Shown here one piece after another: positions 35,804 to 46,011 of a DNA stretch of 64,000 bases. Every line of letters begins with the position of its first letter. Position 1 is the stretch's first letter. The notes under the pieces were generated by a model that was given only the letters and a program-made list of their open reading frames with translations, did not search any database and had not been told where the DNA came from. A program made the position numbers and the translations under genes. This stretch comes from Candidatus Manganitrophus sp. (lineage in GTDB: Bacteria; Nitrospirota; Nitrospiria; SBBL01; Manganitrophaceae): the NCBI GenBank assembly GCA_028865235.1, contig CP114561.1, positions 2,314,001-2,378,000 of the forward strand, in the 5' to 3' direction.

Positions 35804-37009
35804 ATGCCTGAGATAAAAGAAGTCGTCGGTATTTCGATCAACGGGGAGAAGCAGGACGACCTGATCCCCGATCTGATCCGGATCGAGGTGGAAGAGGATG
35901 TCGATGCCGCCAGCGTCTTCCGGGTCGAGATCGCCCTCAACGTCGAGCGCGACGGAAGCTGGCGATACATCGACGAGAAGGAGCTCTTTCGGGTCTGGAA
36001 CCGGGTTTCGATCGAGGCCGGCTATCTGGAGAGCGGCGTCGAGACGCTGATCGACGGCTACATTACCCACATGAACGTGAACCTTTCCGGCGATCCGCAG
36101 GAGTCGACGCTGGAGATCTCCGGGATGGACGCGAGCGCCTTGATGGACCTGGAGGAGAAACAGCTCGCCTGGCCGAACAAAAAAGACAGCGAGATCGCCC
36201 AGCAGATTTTCGGCGACTATGGATTAAGCTACGAGGTGGAGGACACGGTGGCCCGGCTGGAGGAGACGGTCTCAACCACCCTTCAAACCGAGAGCGACAT
36301 CCGGTTTCTCCGGCGGCTGGCGGCGCGGAACGGGTTCGAGTGTTTCGTCCAGGGGAGCAAGGGGTACTTCAGAAGCCCGACGCTGGAGCGGCCGCCGCAG
36401 AAAATTCTGGCGATCCAGTTCGGCGAGGAGACGAACCTTGTGAATCTCCGCTTTCGCGTCGACGGCACCGCCCCGACCCATCTTGAAATCCGCCGAATCG
36501 ATCCGTTCGAGAAAGAGGAGGCGCGGGAAGAGATGACGGAGAGCCCCCGGCGCAAGCTCGGCGAGACCGGCTTGGCTGATCTCCAGTCGGGGGCACGCGA
36601 CGGGCGCCTCCTGCTGAAAAACCAGATCGCCGCGTCGTCTCAGGAGATGCGGGGGCGGTTGCGCGAAGGGTACCGGGGAGGCGATCGGTTTGTTCATGTC
36701 GAGGGGGAGATCGACGCGCGGATCTACGGCGCGGTGTTGCGGTCGAAGCGGCTGGTGACGATCAAAGGGGCCGGCGAGCAGTTCAGCGGGCTTTATTATG
36801 TGACCCGCGTCCGTCATGCGTTCACCCTCGACGGCTACACACAAAACTTCGAAGGGGGACGGAACGGCGCGGGACTGACCGGCGACGAGGTTTTCGCCGC
36901 AGCGGCCCTCCCGATCGCGATCGCGCTCCCCGGCCTTGGCGGCGCCTCGGTCGAATCGGGCAACCGCGTTCTTCCGGCCCAACAAGAAGGATCGACAATA
37001 CAAGGATAG
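35804..37009 (+). CDS. gpD/VgrG-like baseplate hub protein
   Basis: A 401-residue protein of the phage late-control gpD family: LIRIEVEEDVDAASVFRVEI, VWNRVSIEAGYLESGVETLI, a gp27-like barrel with LRRLAARNGFECFVQGSKG, and C-terminal IKGAGEQFSGLYYVTRVRH. It forms the trimeric hub beneath the tube. The spike OB-fold domain found in VgrG and Pvc8 is not fused; the separate gpV gene at 45355 supplies it. ATG 35804 begins MPEIKEVVGI. Confidence 0.88.
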   Translation: MPEIKEVVGISINGEKQDDLIPDLIRIEVEEDVDAASVFRVEIALNVERDGSWRYIDEKELFRVWNRVSIEAGYLESGVETLIDGYITHMNVNLSGDPQESTLEISGMDASALMDLEEKQLAWPNKKDSEIAQQIFGDYGLSYEVEDTVARLEETVSTTLQTESDIRFLRRLAARNGFECFVQGSKGYFRSPTLERPPQKILAIQFGEETNLVNLRFRVDGTAPTHLEIRRIDPFEKEEAREEMTESPRRKLGETGLADLQSGARDGRLLLKNQIAASSQEMRGRLREGYRGGDRFVHVEGEIDARIYGAVLRSKRLVTIKGAGEQFSGLYYVTRVRHAFTLDGYTQNFEGGRNGAGLTGDEVFAAAALPIAIALPGLGGASVESGNRVLPAQQEGSTIQG

Positions 37010-37112
37010 AATTGCGGAATGCGGATTTCGGAATAGGAGAAAAATTTAAATAAGAAAAAGGTGCTGCCTAAATTTTTTTTAATCCGCAATTCGCAATCCG
37101 CATTCCGCAATT
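37010..37112. repeat. Long inverted repeat, GCGGATT family copy 1
   Basis: AATTGCGGAATGCGGATT (37010-37027) and its perfect complement (37095-37112) enclose 67 AT-rich bases, directly after the hub stop codon. A further copy of the half-site TCCGCAATTCGCAATCCG lies inside. It resembles a small non-coding repeat element. Confidence 0.75.
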
Positions 37113-37128
37113 GAATTAAGGAGTTAAC

Positions 37129-38933
37129 ATGTCCGGACCCCAGCCCCCAAGATCACCACCCTTCGCCGCCGTCCCGTCATCGATTACGTGACGAAGGATT
37201 ATGAAGGATTCCGGCAGGGGATGCTCAATCAAATTCCCCTGCTGCTGCCGAATTGGACCGACCGGAGCGAGAGCGACTTCGGCGTCGCCCTGATCGAGCT
37301 TTACGCCTACGTCGCCGACATTCTCAGCTATTATCAAGACCGGATCGCGAACGAGGCGTATCTTCCGTCGGCGACCCAGCGGCGCTCGGTGGTGGAGCTG
37401 CTTCGTCTGATCGACTACCGAATCGATCCGGGGCTGGCGGCGTCGGTCTGGATCCATTTCGACTGCTCGGCGGATGTGACCGTCGGCGGGACGGCGCTCC
37501 CCTATCGGCTCAAGACCGCCGGGGTGCCGGGGGAGCCCGACCGGAACTTCGAGGTCACGCAGGAATTTTCCTTGAAGCAGTTGAACAGCGGGATCGATCT
37601 GGCGATCTCGGCGGTCGGCCTGACGGCCCTGGCGGCGGAGACCCAATCGATCGATCTTCGGCGGAGCGATCATGCGCTTGCCGAGGGGATGGCGCTCTAC
37701 TTCGAAGAAAAACGCCAGCAGCCCGACGGCGCGTTTAAAATCCGGCGCTCGCCGATGCTCGAAATGATCAAAATCGAGCCGGCGGGGGTCGATGTCGATC
37801 GGATCACCTGGCTTCCCCCCTTCCGGAGCCGTTCGATCCGGCGAAGACGACCCTGAAGGGGAACAATATCGTCGCCACGCACGGCGAGTCGGTTTTCGAC
37901 GAGCCGCTCTTTATCGGCGACGGCGCCCCCGGACAGCGAATGACCCTCTCGCGCAAACCGGTGACCCATCTGGTCAAGATGGGGCCGTTCACCCGGCGGC
38001 GGTCGCGGCCCGAGCTGGAGGTCCGCGTCGACGGCGTCCTCTGGGACGAGGTCGAGACCTTCTTTCAGAGCACGCCGTCCGATCTGCACTATGTCACCTT
38101 CATCGATGAGAACGACATTCTCACGATCACCTTCGGGACCGGCCAGCGGGGGAGCGTCGTTCCCGCCGGGGCGGAGGTGAAGGGGGTTTACCGGATCGGG
38201 CTGGGGAGCGAGGGGAATGTCGGCTCCGACACCTTGACGGTCGCTCTTTCCGCCATTCCCCAGATCACCAAGATCACCAACCCTTTCAACGCCGAGGGGG
38301 GCCGACCGGGAGACGACCGAAGAGGCGAAGATTTCCGGCCCGGGATCGATCATCGCGCAGGAGCGGGCGGTCACGCTCCACGATTATGAGCTGCTGGCGA
38401 AAGCGTTTCCCGGCGTCGGAAAAGCGAAGGCGCGGGTGGGTCTTCGCGGCGGCTACAAGGTGGTCCAGGTCTACATCGCGCCGGAGAATCCGACCGTGAT
38501 TCCGCCGCCGTTCGCGGGCGGGGCATTGAAGGAAGCGCTCAAGGGGCATCTTGAAGCGCGCCAGCCGGTGAACCGGATGGCGGGGGTCGATGTCCTCGAT
38601 CCGATTTATGTTCCGGTCGATATCTCGGTCGATGTTTATCTGAAGGCCGATGCGGGGCAGGAGGCGGTGCGAAAAGCGGTCTTGGCGATCCTTCACGATC
38701 TGCTGAGTTTCGCCCGGCTGGCGTTCGGCCAGCCGATTCGGGTCGGAGAGGTCTTTGCGGCGCTCCATCCGGTCGAAGGGGTCGCCTATGTTCTCTTGAA
38801 GCGGCTGGCGCGAAGCGGCCTGCCGCCGGCGACCCACCATGAGGGGTGCGACTTCGCCGATGTCCCGATCGGGGAGAATGAATTGGCTTACGAAGGGCTT
38901 CTCACCGTCAATCTCTTTGGGGGAATCCGATGA
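37129..38933 (+). CDS. Baseplate J-like protein (gp6-like wedge), three frame breaks
   Basis: About 601 residues after repair. The N terminus DYVTKDYEGFRQGMLNQIP and SDFGVALIELYAYVADILSYY are typical of baseplate J wedge proteins, followed by FIDENDILTITFGTGQRGSV, ITNPFNAEGG, AVTLHDYELLAKAFPGVGKA and a C-terminal VDVYLKADAGQEAVRKA ending in LFGGIR. Frame breaks: the C run near 37144-37148 (one base missing), the C run 37815-37820 (one missing) and the G run 38296-38301 (one extra). It forms the baseplate wedges that trigger contraction. Overlaps the next gene by 4 bases. Confidence 0.85.
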
Positions 38934-40846
38934 GCGACCCGGTTCTCTCCCCCAGCGTCGATTTCCCGAAGCTTCTCTATCAACTCCTTCCGGGGATCTA
39001 CCGCGACAAAGACGCCAAGGGAGAGCTGCGGCGTTTCTTGGAGATCGCCTCCCTCCCGCTCGACGAGCTGGAGGTGAGCGTGGCGCAGCTTTATGAAGAT
39101 CTTTTCATCGAAAACAGCCGTGAGCCGTTCATCGGTTTGATCGGCGCGCTGATCGGCGTGGAGATCGATCCGACCCTTCCGGAGCGGGCGCAGCGGACCG
39201 AGGTGGAGGAGGCCTTCGCCTTCTATCGGTCGAAGGGGCTGCACGATCCGATCGCCCTCTTTGCGGAGCGGGTGACGGCGTGGCGGACCGCCGTCATCGA
39301 TTTTTCTCAAAAGGTCGCTCAAGTCCCCTTTGTGCCCGATCTCAACCCCGTGATCCCTTATCGGGACCAGCCGGTCGGGGAAGCGCCGCCGGGGAGCGGG
39401 AACTTTTTCTTCCGGGCCGATCAGCAACGCCAGCCCCTCTTCGACCGGATCACCGGCCGGCCGATCACGCGGAACGCGCTCTTCGGGCAGGAGGCGGCGT
39501 ATGCCGGGATCGAGGGGCGCTTTGCGATTCGGGATCGGGGCGCCGATCTCTTCCTTCCCGATCCGGTCCCCGCATTCACCGCGGTGGCCGCCGACCTGAT
39601 CGACTTTGCCAATCCTAAAATGCCGAGCGGCATCGCCCTCACGATCCTGCCGAATCAGATTGCGATCGATCCGGAGCTGGGGCGATTCAAGATCGTCTCG
39701 CCGATTCCTCTGGCCGGAAATCTGAGGGTTGATTTTCAAGTGCTCGTTCCCGCTTCGGTCGCGGTCCAGACGTTCGATCTTCGCGATCCGAAACAGATCG
39801 CGCGGCTGAACCGGAGCGACGATTCGGCCCCCCACACCCTCGACATCCGCCGCCCGCGGCGGCCCACTGATCGGTTCGGCCGATACCACTTCGACAACTT
39901 GGGCTTCTTTTTTACCTTCGGACGGCGCATGCAGAATCAACGGCCGAATGTCTTGCCCCCCGATTCGGAGAGCGGGAACTTCACCTTCGACGGACGCCTT
40001 CTGGGGGTGGGGGACACCGCCGGGGCCGCGCTGCAATTGCAAGATGGGATCGACGGCGCGCCCCTCACCCGGCGGAAGCTGGAAGCGGCGGCGGCAGAAT
40101 ATTGCGGGACGACCCGCGGGTTTACGATCCGGGTGGACGGCATCGACCTCTGCAGCGCCGATTTCCAGCCGGAGGTCACGCTGCGCGCCGCCGACCTCTC
40201 CGACTTCGCCAACCCAATGACGCCGGCGGGTGCCGTCATGACACTCGGGCCGACCGATGTCGCAGTAGACCCGCAGTTAGGACGGTTCAAGCTCGATCTG
40301 GCCGGCCTCGGAATCGCCGCCGAGCAGATCCGGGTCGATTACCTTTTGGCGCCGGTTCAGAATCATCAGGGAAGGGCGCCGGCGGCTCTCTCGGAGACGG
40401 TGCATGAGCTCTTTGGGTTCGATCCACAAGGGAAAATGATCATCCTGCGCGACGGGGAAGATGGGATGCCGATCTCGGTGAAGCGGCGGCTTGGGGCGGC
40501 CCTGGCCGATTTTCACGGCACGGCGCGCGGGTGGAGGGTCTACCGGAACGGGGTCAATGTAAGCGGGACCCTTTCGGCCGAGGAGAAGGATCTCGGCGAT
40601 CCGGCCACCCCGGTGACGCCGGGCCGCCTGGCGGTCGATGTCGATCGCGGGCGGTTCAAGTTTCCGGCGGGATTTTTCTCGCCGGCCGATCTGATCACCG
40701 TCGACTACAGCGATGAAGAGACGGAAGGAGAAGCGCAGCTGCTGACGAGCTTCCTGCAGCGCTCGCCCCGGTTGCTGCCGGCGGGGGTGGTTCCGGTCCC
40801 GATCGACACACGGGTGCGGCATGTGGACCCGAGCGTACTTGAATGA
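38930..40846 (+). CDS. gpI-like phage tail protein with internal repeats
   Basis: A 638-residue protein. The N-terminal 100 residues (KLLYQLLPGIYRDKDAKGEL, FLEIASLPLDELEVSVAQLY) match the tail protein I / gp7-like wedge family. The rest contains three related units with the pattern DFANP-P-G then DPELGRFK: near residues 220-245, near 423-450 and near 555-580 (LGDPATPVTPGR, VDRGRFKFP). Such repeats suggest stacked beta domains at the baseplate periphery. It is coupled to baseplate J by a 4-base overlap. Confidence 0.75.
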   Translation: MSDPVLSPSVDFPKLLYQLLPGIYRDKDAKGELRRFLEIASLPLDELEVSVAQLYEDLFIENSREPFIGLIGALIGVEIDPTLPERAQRTEVEEAFAFYRSKGLHDPIALFAERVTAWRTAVIDFSQKVAQVPFVPDLNPVIPYRDQPVGEAPPGSGNFFFRADQQRQPLFDRITGRPITRNALFGQEAAYAGIEGRFAIRDRGADLFLPDPVPAFTAVAADLIDFANPKMPSGIALTILPNQIAIDPELGRFKIVSPIPLAGNLRVDFQVLVPASVAVQTFDLRDPKQIARLNRSDDSAPHTLDIRRPRRPTDRFGRYHFDNLGFFFTFGRRMQNQRPNVLPPDSESGNFTFDGRLLGVGDTAGAALQLQDGIDGAPLTRRKLEAAAAEYCGTTRGFTIRVDGIDLCSADFQPEVTLRAADLSDFANPMTPAGAVMTLGPTDVAVDPQLGRFKLDLAGLGIAAEQIRVDYLLAPVQNHQGRAPAALSETVHELFGFDPQGKMIILRDGEDGMPISVKRRLGAALADFHGTARGWRVYRNGVNVSGTLSAEEKDLGDPATPVTPGRLAVDVDRGRFKFPAGFFSPADLITVDYSDEETEGEAQLLTSFLQRSPRLLPAGVVPVPIDTRVRHVDPSVLE

Positions 40847-40857
40847 AATTTCGGAAT

Positions 40858-40925
40858 GCGGATTTCGGATTGAAGGAAAAAAAGAGTCATTCATTTTATT
40901 CCGCATTCCGCAATCTGAAATCCGC
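40858..40925. repeat. Inverted repeat, GCGGATT family copy 2
   Basis: GCGGATTTCGGATT (40858-40871) pairs with AATCTGAAATCCGC (40912-40925) with one mismatch, around an A-rich loop. The flanking GGAATGC and GCATTCC match copy 1. It overlaps the space between two tail genes. Confidence 0.65.
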
Positions 40926-40943
40926 AATAAAGATGGAGAACGC

Positions 40944-43786
40944 ATGACCCAATCAATTTCGCGCGACAGCTTCAACGAGCTTAAAAATTATCTGGGGGTC
41001 TACCTCCAGCAGGGGCGGGTGATCCTCGACGCCGACTGGAACGAGAACCAGGATATCTTCGTTTCGTTCCTTCGGCGGATGAGCCGCGAGGCGATCGGCG
41101 ACGGGAGTCCCAACCGGGGGTTTGCCGTCGATCCGATCTTCCCCCTCCCGATGGAAACGCTGGTCGAGAAAGCGACCCCGCCGGGGGGAGGCAGTCCTAA
41201 TCTGGAGCAGTGCGCCGGCGAGGTCTGCAGCGCGATTATGGTTGAAGCGATCCGGCTCATCTTCAGCATGATCTTCGGCCCGCTTCTTTTCTTCCTCAAC
41301 TTTCCCGGCAAGAAGTTCGACGATATGGAGTCGCTCGAAGGTTTTATCCTCTCCTCCCCGCAGGGGACCCTGCGGATCGGAAAAGACGGCCCTTACGAGG
41401 GAAAAGGTTTCTTGAGGCTTTCCGGCCATGCCGGGACGGTCACGATCACCAAGACCTTCACCAATTTGAAAGACCTCTCGGCGGATGAAGTCCTCACCTT
41501 CCGTTACCGGTTGAACCAGCAGTCGGCCGGGACGATCAAGTTTTTCCTCGAAGATGACGACGGCAACCGGACCGTCTGGTTGACCCAGAACAGCGGGGCG
41601 GCCAAAGAGGTCTGGGTGGCCGGGTTCGCGGCCCCCCTCGATGTCAGCTTCCACATCACCACCGATGATCTTCCTGACGCGGGGCGGAATCAAAGCTACA
41701 GCGGGGGGACGATCTTCAGCTTCGGCGGGGCGACCCCGATCACCTGGTCGGTTTCATCGGGAACATTGCCGGCGGGGCTCACGTTGGCGCCGTCGGGCAG
41801 CGGCGACAATTCAAAGAGCGCGAAGATCAGCGGCACCCCGACCACCGCCGGCAGCGCCACTTTTACCGTCCAGGCGGTCGACAATAACGGGGTGGTCGCA
41901 ACGAAGCTCTTCACATTGCAAGTGCTCGATCCCGCGCCGGCCCAGCCCCCCATTCCGCCGATCAATCCGGCCGACCTGATCGCCGCGCTCGTCAAATTCG
42001 AGCTTCCGACAGGCACACCGGCCGATCTGACGCAGATCCGGAAGTACGGTTTCGAGGTCTACCAAGACGGGACGAACCCGTTGGTGTGGGACTTCGACGA
42101 TCTCCGGATCGCCGGCGAAAATCTCTTGGAGACGATCGGGGTCAACAACTTCATTATCCGGGGCTCTGAGTTTTCCGAGTTTCTCGGGATCTTCTCCCTC
42201 TTCGGGATGTTCGGCGCGCTAAGCGAGGAAGAAGAGGAGGGGGCGGCGGCGGAGGGGGCGGCGAGGAGGACGGGCTGGCCAATCTTCTGGAGCTGATGAA
42301 CACCCAGTTCGAGTTTACCCATCCCAGCATTGAGAATGCCGGACGGATGTATGTCGCCGGGTTTCCCTGCGTCCTGGTCAGGGACACTCTTTACTCCGAG
42401 CAGGCCGATCCGAACGATCCGTCGCTGACGCCTCCCCCCGCCGGGGAGGTTCGGAAGGACATGGTCTACCTCGACGTCTGGCAGGAGCCGGTGACCTATG
42501 TGGAAGATCCCGAGATCCGCGAGATCGCCCTGGGCGGCCCCGACACGACGACCCGCCTTCGTGTGAAATACCGGGTCCGGGTGAATCAGGGAGGGGGGCT
42601 TCCGGAGGGGCAGGGGATCGGGAAGGGGACCCTTGCGACGGAAGGAGTTTACACCGGCGAGGCGAACCGCCTTTATCGGATCGAGATCGATACGGCCGGC
42701 AACATCGGCACGGCGACCTTCCGCTGGTCGGAGGAGAACGCCGCGACGATCCAGCGGGTGATCGAACCAATCCCGGCCGGATCAAGAAGAGTCGTCGTCG
42801 AAGATGCGTCGGCGTTTCATCCGGGCGAGCTGATCTTGATCTCGAAAGAGTTCGGAAGCGAGATGCACCAAATCCAATCGGTCTTCGGGAATGTGATCAC
42901 GCTGAACGATCCGGTCGGCGGGCAGCTCTCGCTCCTGCCGGCGGCGTCGAAGGTGCTCAACTTCACCAGCTTCTCGATGGAGGAGCGGCCGAAGATCGCG
43001 CGGTGGAACGCCTTTAAAGTTCCGATCCCCGCCGACCCGGCCGATTCGACGGTTTCCGCGGCGATCCCATTGAACGACGGGGTGGCGATCCGGTTCGGCG
43101 GCAACCAGATGCGCCGGGGCGATAACTGGATCTTCAAGACCCGCTTCCTCGCCGGGGATGAGCCGTCGGGGATCAACCCGGAGACCCGGATCGAACCGTT
43201 GAGCTTCGTGTTGCCTCACGGCGTCCGGCACTACTATGCGCCGCTCGCGATCTTGACCCGCGACGGCGATGCGCCCGAGCCGGACAAGATCCTCGATTTC
43301 CAAGACAAACGGCAGCGGGCGGGGAATGCCTCCACTGTCGATAAGCCGATCGCGGACCTTTCCGCCTTTACCGGGGAGAATACCGATCACTTTCTGGGGG
43401 GAATCGTCCTTCCTCCGGCCTCGAAGGGGAGCAAGTTTTTGGTCTTCTGGTCGGGGGAGCTCTTCCTCACCGGGGCGGTGCCGCTCAACTCGCACCTGGA
43501 GATCCGGGCCGCCTTTTACAACGATGAGATGACCGATCCGACGACCGAGCCGGACAAGGGGAAGATCCAGGACAAGACGATGAAGATTCCGCTCCGGCGG
43601 AAGCAGACCGGTGTGGAGATCCCGATCCAGATGCTCTTCGTCAACAGCGACGCCGGATTCCTCTTTGTTCCGAACAGCTTTATCCCGACGTCGGTCCAGC
43701 TTTTCGCCCGGGTGGACCAGAACGGCTTCAGCGTGGAGCTGGTGAACATGCGGTTGACGGTGTTAGAGTTGAAGAAAAGTTTCTAA
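40944..43786 (+). CDS. DUF6519 family protein with Ig-like domain, one frame break
   Basis: About 947 residues after repair. The N terminus SRDSFNELKNYLGVYLQQGR and VILDADWNENQDI is the DUF6519 signature. Residues about 235-335 form a putative Ig (He_PIG) domain (TLPAGLTLAPSGSGDNSKSA, ISGTPTTAGSATFTVQAVD). After an acidic/Gly-rich linker the DUF6519 body resumes (MNTQFEFTHPSIENAGRMYV, VYLDVWQEPVTYVEDPEIRE). One base is missing in the G run 42239-42243, in the linker. A baseplate or receptor-contact role is likely from context. Start chosen after GATGGAGAACGC. Confidence 0.75.
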
Positions 43787-43798
43787 AGCAGATCATGA

Positions 43799-43827
43799 CA
43801 GGGCGGACACACCGGTCCGCCCCTACC
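43799..43827. repeat. GTAGGGGCG palindromic element, copy 4
   Basis: A degenerate palindrome, AGGGCGGAC and GTCCGCCCCTAC, in the 62-base gap after the DUF6519 gene. Confidence 0.6.
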
Positions 43828-43848
43828 GAAAATTTTAAGGAGGTTTCA

Positions 43849-44376
43849 ATGGCCGGACGTTACATCTTTACAAAAAAAGATCTGGCGCCGCTTCGCCCCT
43901 TTATCGATCATCCGGTCGGTCAGCAACTGATCCAAGGGGTCGTGCCGATCAAGAAGGTGGCGGGACCGGCGCGGCATGTCGAGCTGGCGGAGGTTGAGCT
44001 GCCGGTGGCGGTGGAGAGCCGCGAGACTCCCGAAGGGGTGCCGCTGAGCGAGGTCTTGAAGGCGGTTCAGGAGAAGGTCCCCGAGGTGAAAGGATTGGCG
44101 GTCCGCCAGGGGCGGGTCTCAATTACCTTTGAAGGGGAGCCTTCGCGGGCCGACCGGACGAAGATCGAAAAGCTCCTCTCGAACCGAAAGGGCCTGGAGG
44201 ATCTGAAACGGCCGGCCCCCGGTCCGATCGGCCTGAGGGGGATGGCCGCGGAGGGTCCGGCGGCGCTGGAGCGGGTGTTGAAGAATGCGGAAACACCCGA
44301 TGCCGAGTGGCTCCGGGCCTTTCGGGCCTACGCCGTCCAAAATCTCATCGGGACCAAGCGCGGCGAGAAAAAATAA
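43849..44376 (+). CDS. Injection-system-associated protein, unknown family
   Basis: A 175-residue protein with an excellent start (AAGGAGGTTTCA before ATG). It begins MAGRYIFTKKDLAPLRPFID; the middle (LKAVQEKVPEVKGLAVRQGR, VSITFEGEP) looks like an alpha/beta unit, and the C terminus is helical and basic. No family is recognised. Its stop overlaps the start of the gp25 gene by one base, so it belongs to the same structural operon. Confidence 0.6.
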   Translation: MAGRYIFTKKDLAPLRPFIDHPVGQQLIQGVVPIKKVAGPARHVELAEVELPVAVESRETPEGVPLSEVLKAVQEKVPEVKGLAVRQGRVSITFEGEPSRADRTKIEKLLSNRKGLEDLKRPAPGPIGLRGMAAEGPAALERVLKNAETPDAEWLRAFRAYAVQNLIGTKRGEKK

Positions 44377-45277
44377 TGGCCCCTTATCTCGGCAATCTGA
44401 AGAGCAACGAGTTTCACGATCTGGCGAACCAGAAAGCGCAGTGCCAGATTTCGGAAATTTTGACGCAGAAGTTCTTCACCCCGGATACGGCGGGGCAGGC
44501 GGTCGCCGAGGGATTTGAGCCCTGTTTTTTCTGCATCGGGACGTTCGCCGACCTGGGGTTGTCCCCCTTGGGCGCGCCGATCACATCTCCGTCCGATCTG
44601 ACCGGCCAAGACGCGGGGGCCGGAATGGTCTTGCTGGAATGGACTTATGCAGACGACATCGAAGCGCAAAAAATCGCGTTTGACCTCTTCTCCAGCCCCG
44701 ACCCGCTCGATCCCTTCCGGACGCTTCGCGCCGGGAATCTTAAGGTCACCTCGGCGTTGATCCCCGGCTTTGCAGAGGGGGGGCATTATTACTTCACGGT
44801 GATCGCCAAGCGGGGGGGGCCTACAGCCTTCCTTCGAAAACGATTCCCCTTTTCGTTCAGCCGGTCCAGGCGCCGATCTTCACCTCCCCCGGAGGGGGCG
44901 GGCCGCCGTCGGTTCCGAGCGGGCTCGGCTTTCCGTTTCAGATCGATGGGACCGGCGGGGTCTACGCCCAGGGGGGCGATCCCCTGTTGCGGGGGAAGAT
45001 CCTCCAGCTGCTCCTGACATCGCCGGGGGAGCGGGTGAATCTGCCGGAGTACGGAACCCACCTGCGCGATCTGGTCTTCGATCCGAACAACGACATCCTG
45101 GCGGCGACGACCGAGTTCATGGTCAACCGGGCGCTCCAGCGTTACCTAGGAGACGAATTGCAGGTCGATCAGGTCGCCGTCAAAAACGAAGAGAGCACGC
45201 TGCAGGTCGAAATCGTCTACGTCCGGAAAGCCGATCTGAGGATGGAGCGGCTGCGGATCGGGCTGCCGATTCCGTAG
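44376..45277 (+). CDS. gp25-like baseplate protein with long N-terminal extension, one frame break
   Basis: About 300 residues after repair. The C-terminal 115 residues are a GPW/gp25 domain: LRGKILQLLLTSPGERVNLP, EYGTHLRDLVFDPNND and DELQVDQVAVKNEESTLQVE. The 185-residue N-terminal part (LGNLKSNEFHDLANQKAQCQ, LLEWTYADDIEAQKIAFDLF) is unlike normal gp25 and may be a fibronectin-type domain. One base is missing in the G run 44813-44820; the restored frame AYSLPSKTIPLFVQP joins both parts without gap. gp25 connects wedges to the sheath. Confidence 0.82.
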
Positions 45278-45301
45278 AATAGCGAGGAGAATAAAATGAT
45301 T

Positions 45302-45338
45302 ATTTTCCATTTGCCATTTTCCAGTTATCATTTTCCAA
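45302..45338. repeat. ATTTTCCA short tandem-like repeat
   Basis: ATTTTCCA occurs three times at about 13-base steps (45302, 45317, 45330) in the 77-base gap before the gpV gene. Its function is unknown. Confidence 0.5.
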
Positions 45339-45354
45339 TGGGAAGAGGTTAGCG

Positions 45355-46008
45355 ATGGACGAAAGAATGGCCCGGTATGTCGAGCGGGCCGAAGGGAAAT
45401 ATTGGGGAAAATATCGCGGGTTCGTTCAGGATAATAACGATCCGGAACAGCTCGGACGGCTGAAGGTGACCGTGCCGAGTCTTCTTGCGGACGCCGTGAG
45501 CGGCTGGGCCTGGCCCGCCGTCCCGTATGCCGGCGCGGGAATCGGCTTCTTTTTCATGCCGCAAGTCGGCGATCTGGTCTGGGTTGAATTTATCGAAGGA
45601 GAGCTCGACCATCCGCTCTGGACCGGCTGCAGCTGGGGGAAGCCGGGGGGGCAGAGCGAACTCCCCGAGGAGGCGCTTCAATCGTACCCGCAGCAGCAGG
45701 TCATCAAGACGCCGTCGGGGAATGTGATCATCATCAACGACAGCTCGGGAAGCGAGTCGATCACGGTTCGAACGAAGGAGGGGACCGAGATTGTCATCGA
45801 TCGGAGCGGCCAGAAGATCACGATCCAGGCCGATTCGGTGATCGCGCAGGGATCGTCCGAGATGCCGGAGGAATTGGCGACAAAAACCTTCGTCCAGACG
45901 ATCTTCGATACGCATACCCATCCGAGCGGCGTGGGGCCGACCGGGCCGCCGCTGGTTCTTTCCACCACCAATCCAAAATCGATCACGCGGGTTCTCAAGG
46001 CGGAATAA
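45355..46008 (+). CDS. gpV-like baseplate spike protein
   Basis: A 217-residue protein. Residues about 10-100 form the Phage_base_V OB-fold: YRGFVQDNNDPEQLGRLKVT, WAWPAVPYAGAGIGFFFMPQ, VGDLVWVEFIEGELDHPLW. Residues about 120-175 are a beta-helix (TPSGNVIIINDSSGSESITV, GTEIVIDRSGQKITIQAD) typical of trimeric spikes. A DTHTHPSGVGPTG tail follows, perhaps a metal-holding tip. With the gpD hub it replaces a fused VgrG. ATG 45355 or ATG 45367. Confidence 0.88.
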   Translation: MDERMARYVERAEGKYWGKYRGFVQDNNDPEQLGRLKVTVPSLLADAVSGWAWPAVPYAGAGIGFFFMPQVGDLVWVEFIEGELDHPLWTGCSWGKPGGQSELPEEALQSYPQQQVIKTPSGNVIIINDSSGSESITVRTKEGTEIVIDRSGQKITIQADSVIAQGSSEMPEELATKTFVQTIFDTHTHPSGVGPTGPPLVLSTTNPKSITRVLKAE

Positions 46009-46011
46009 CCG

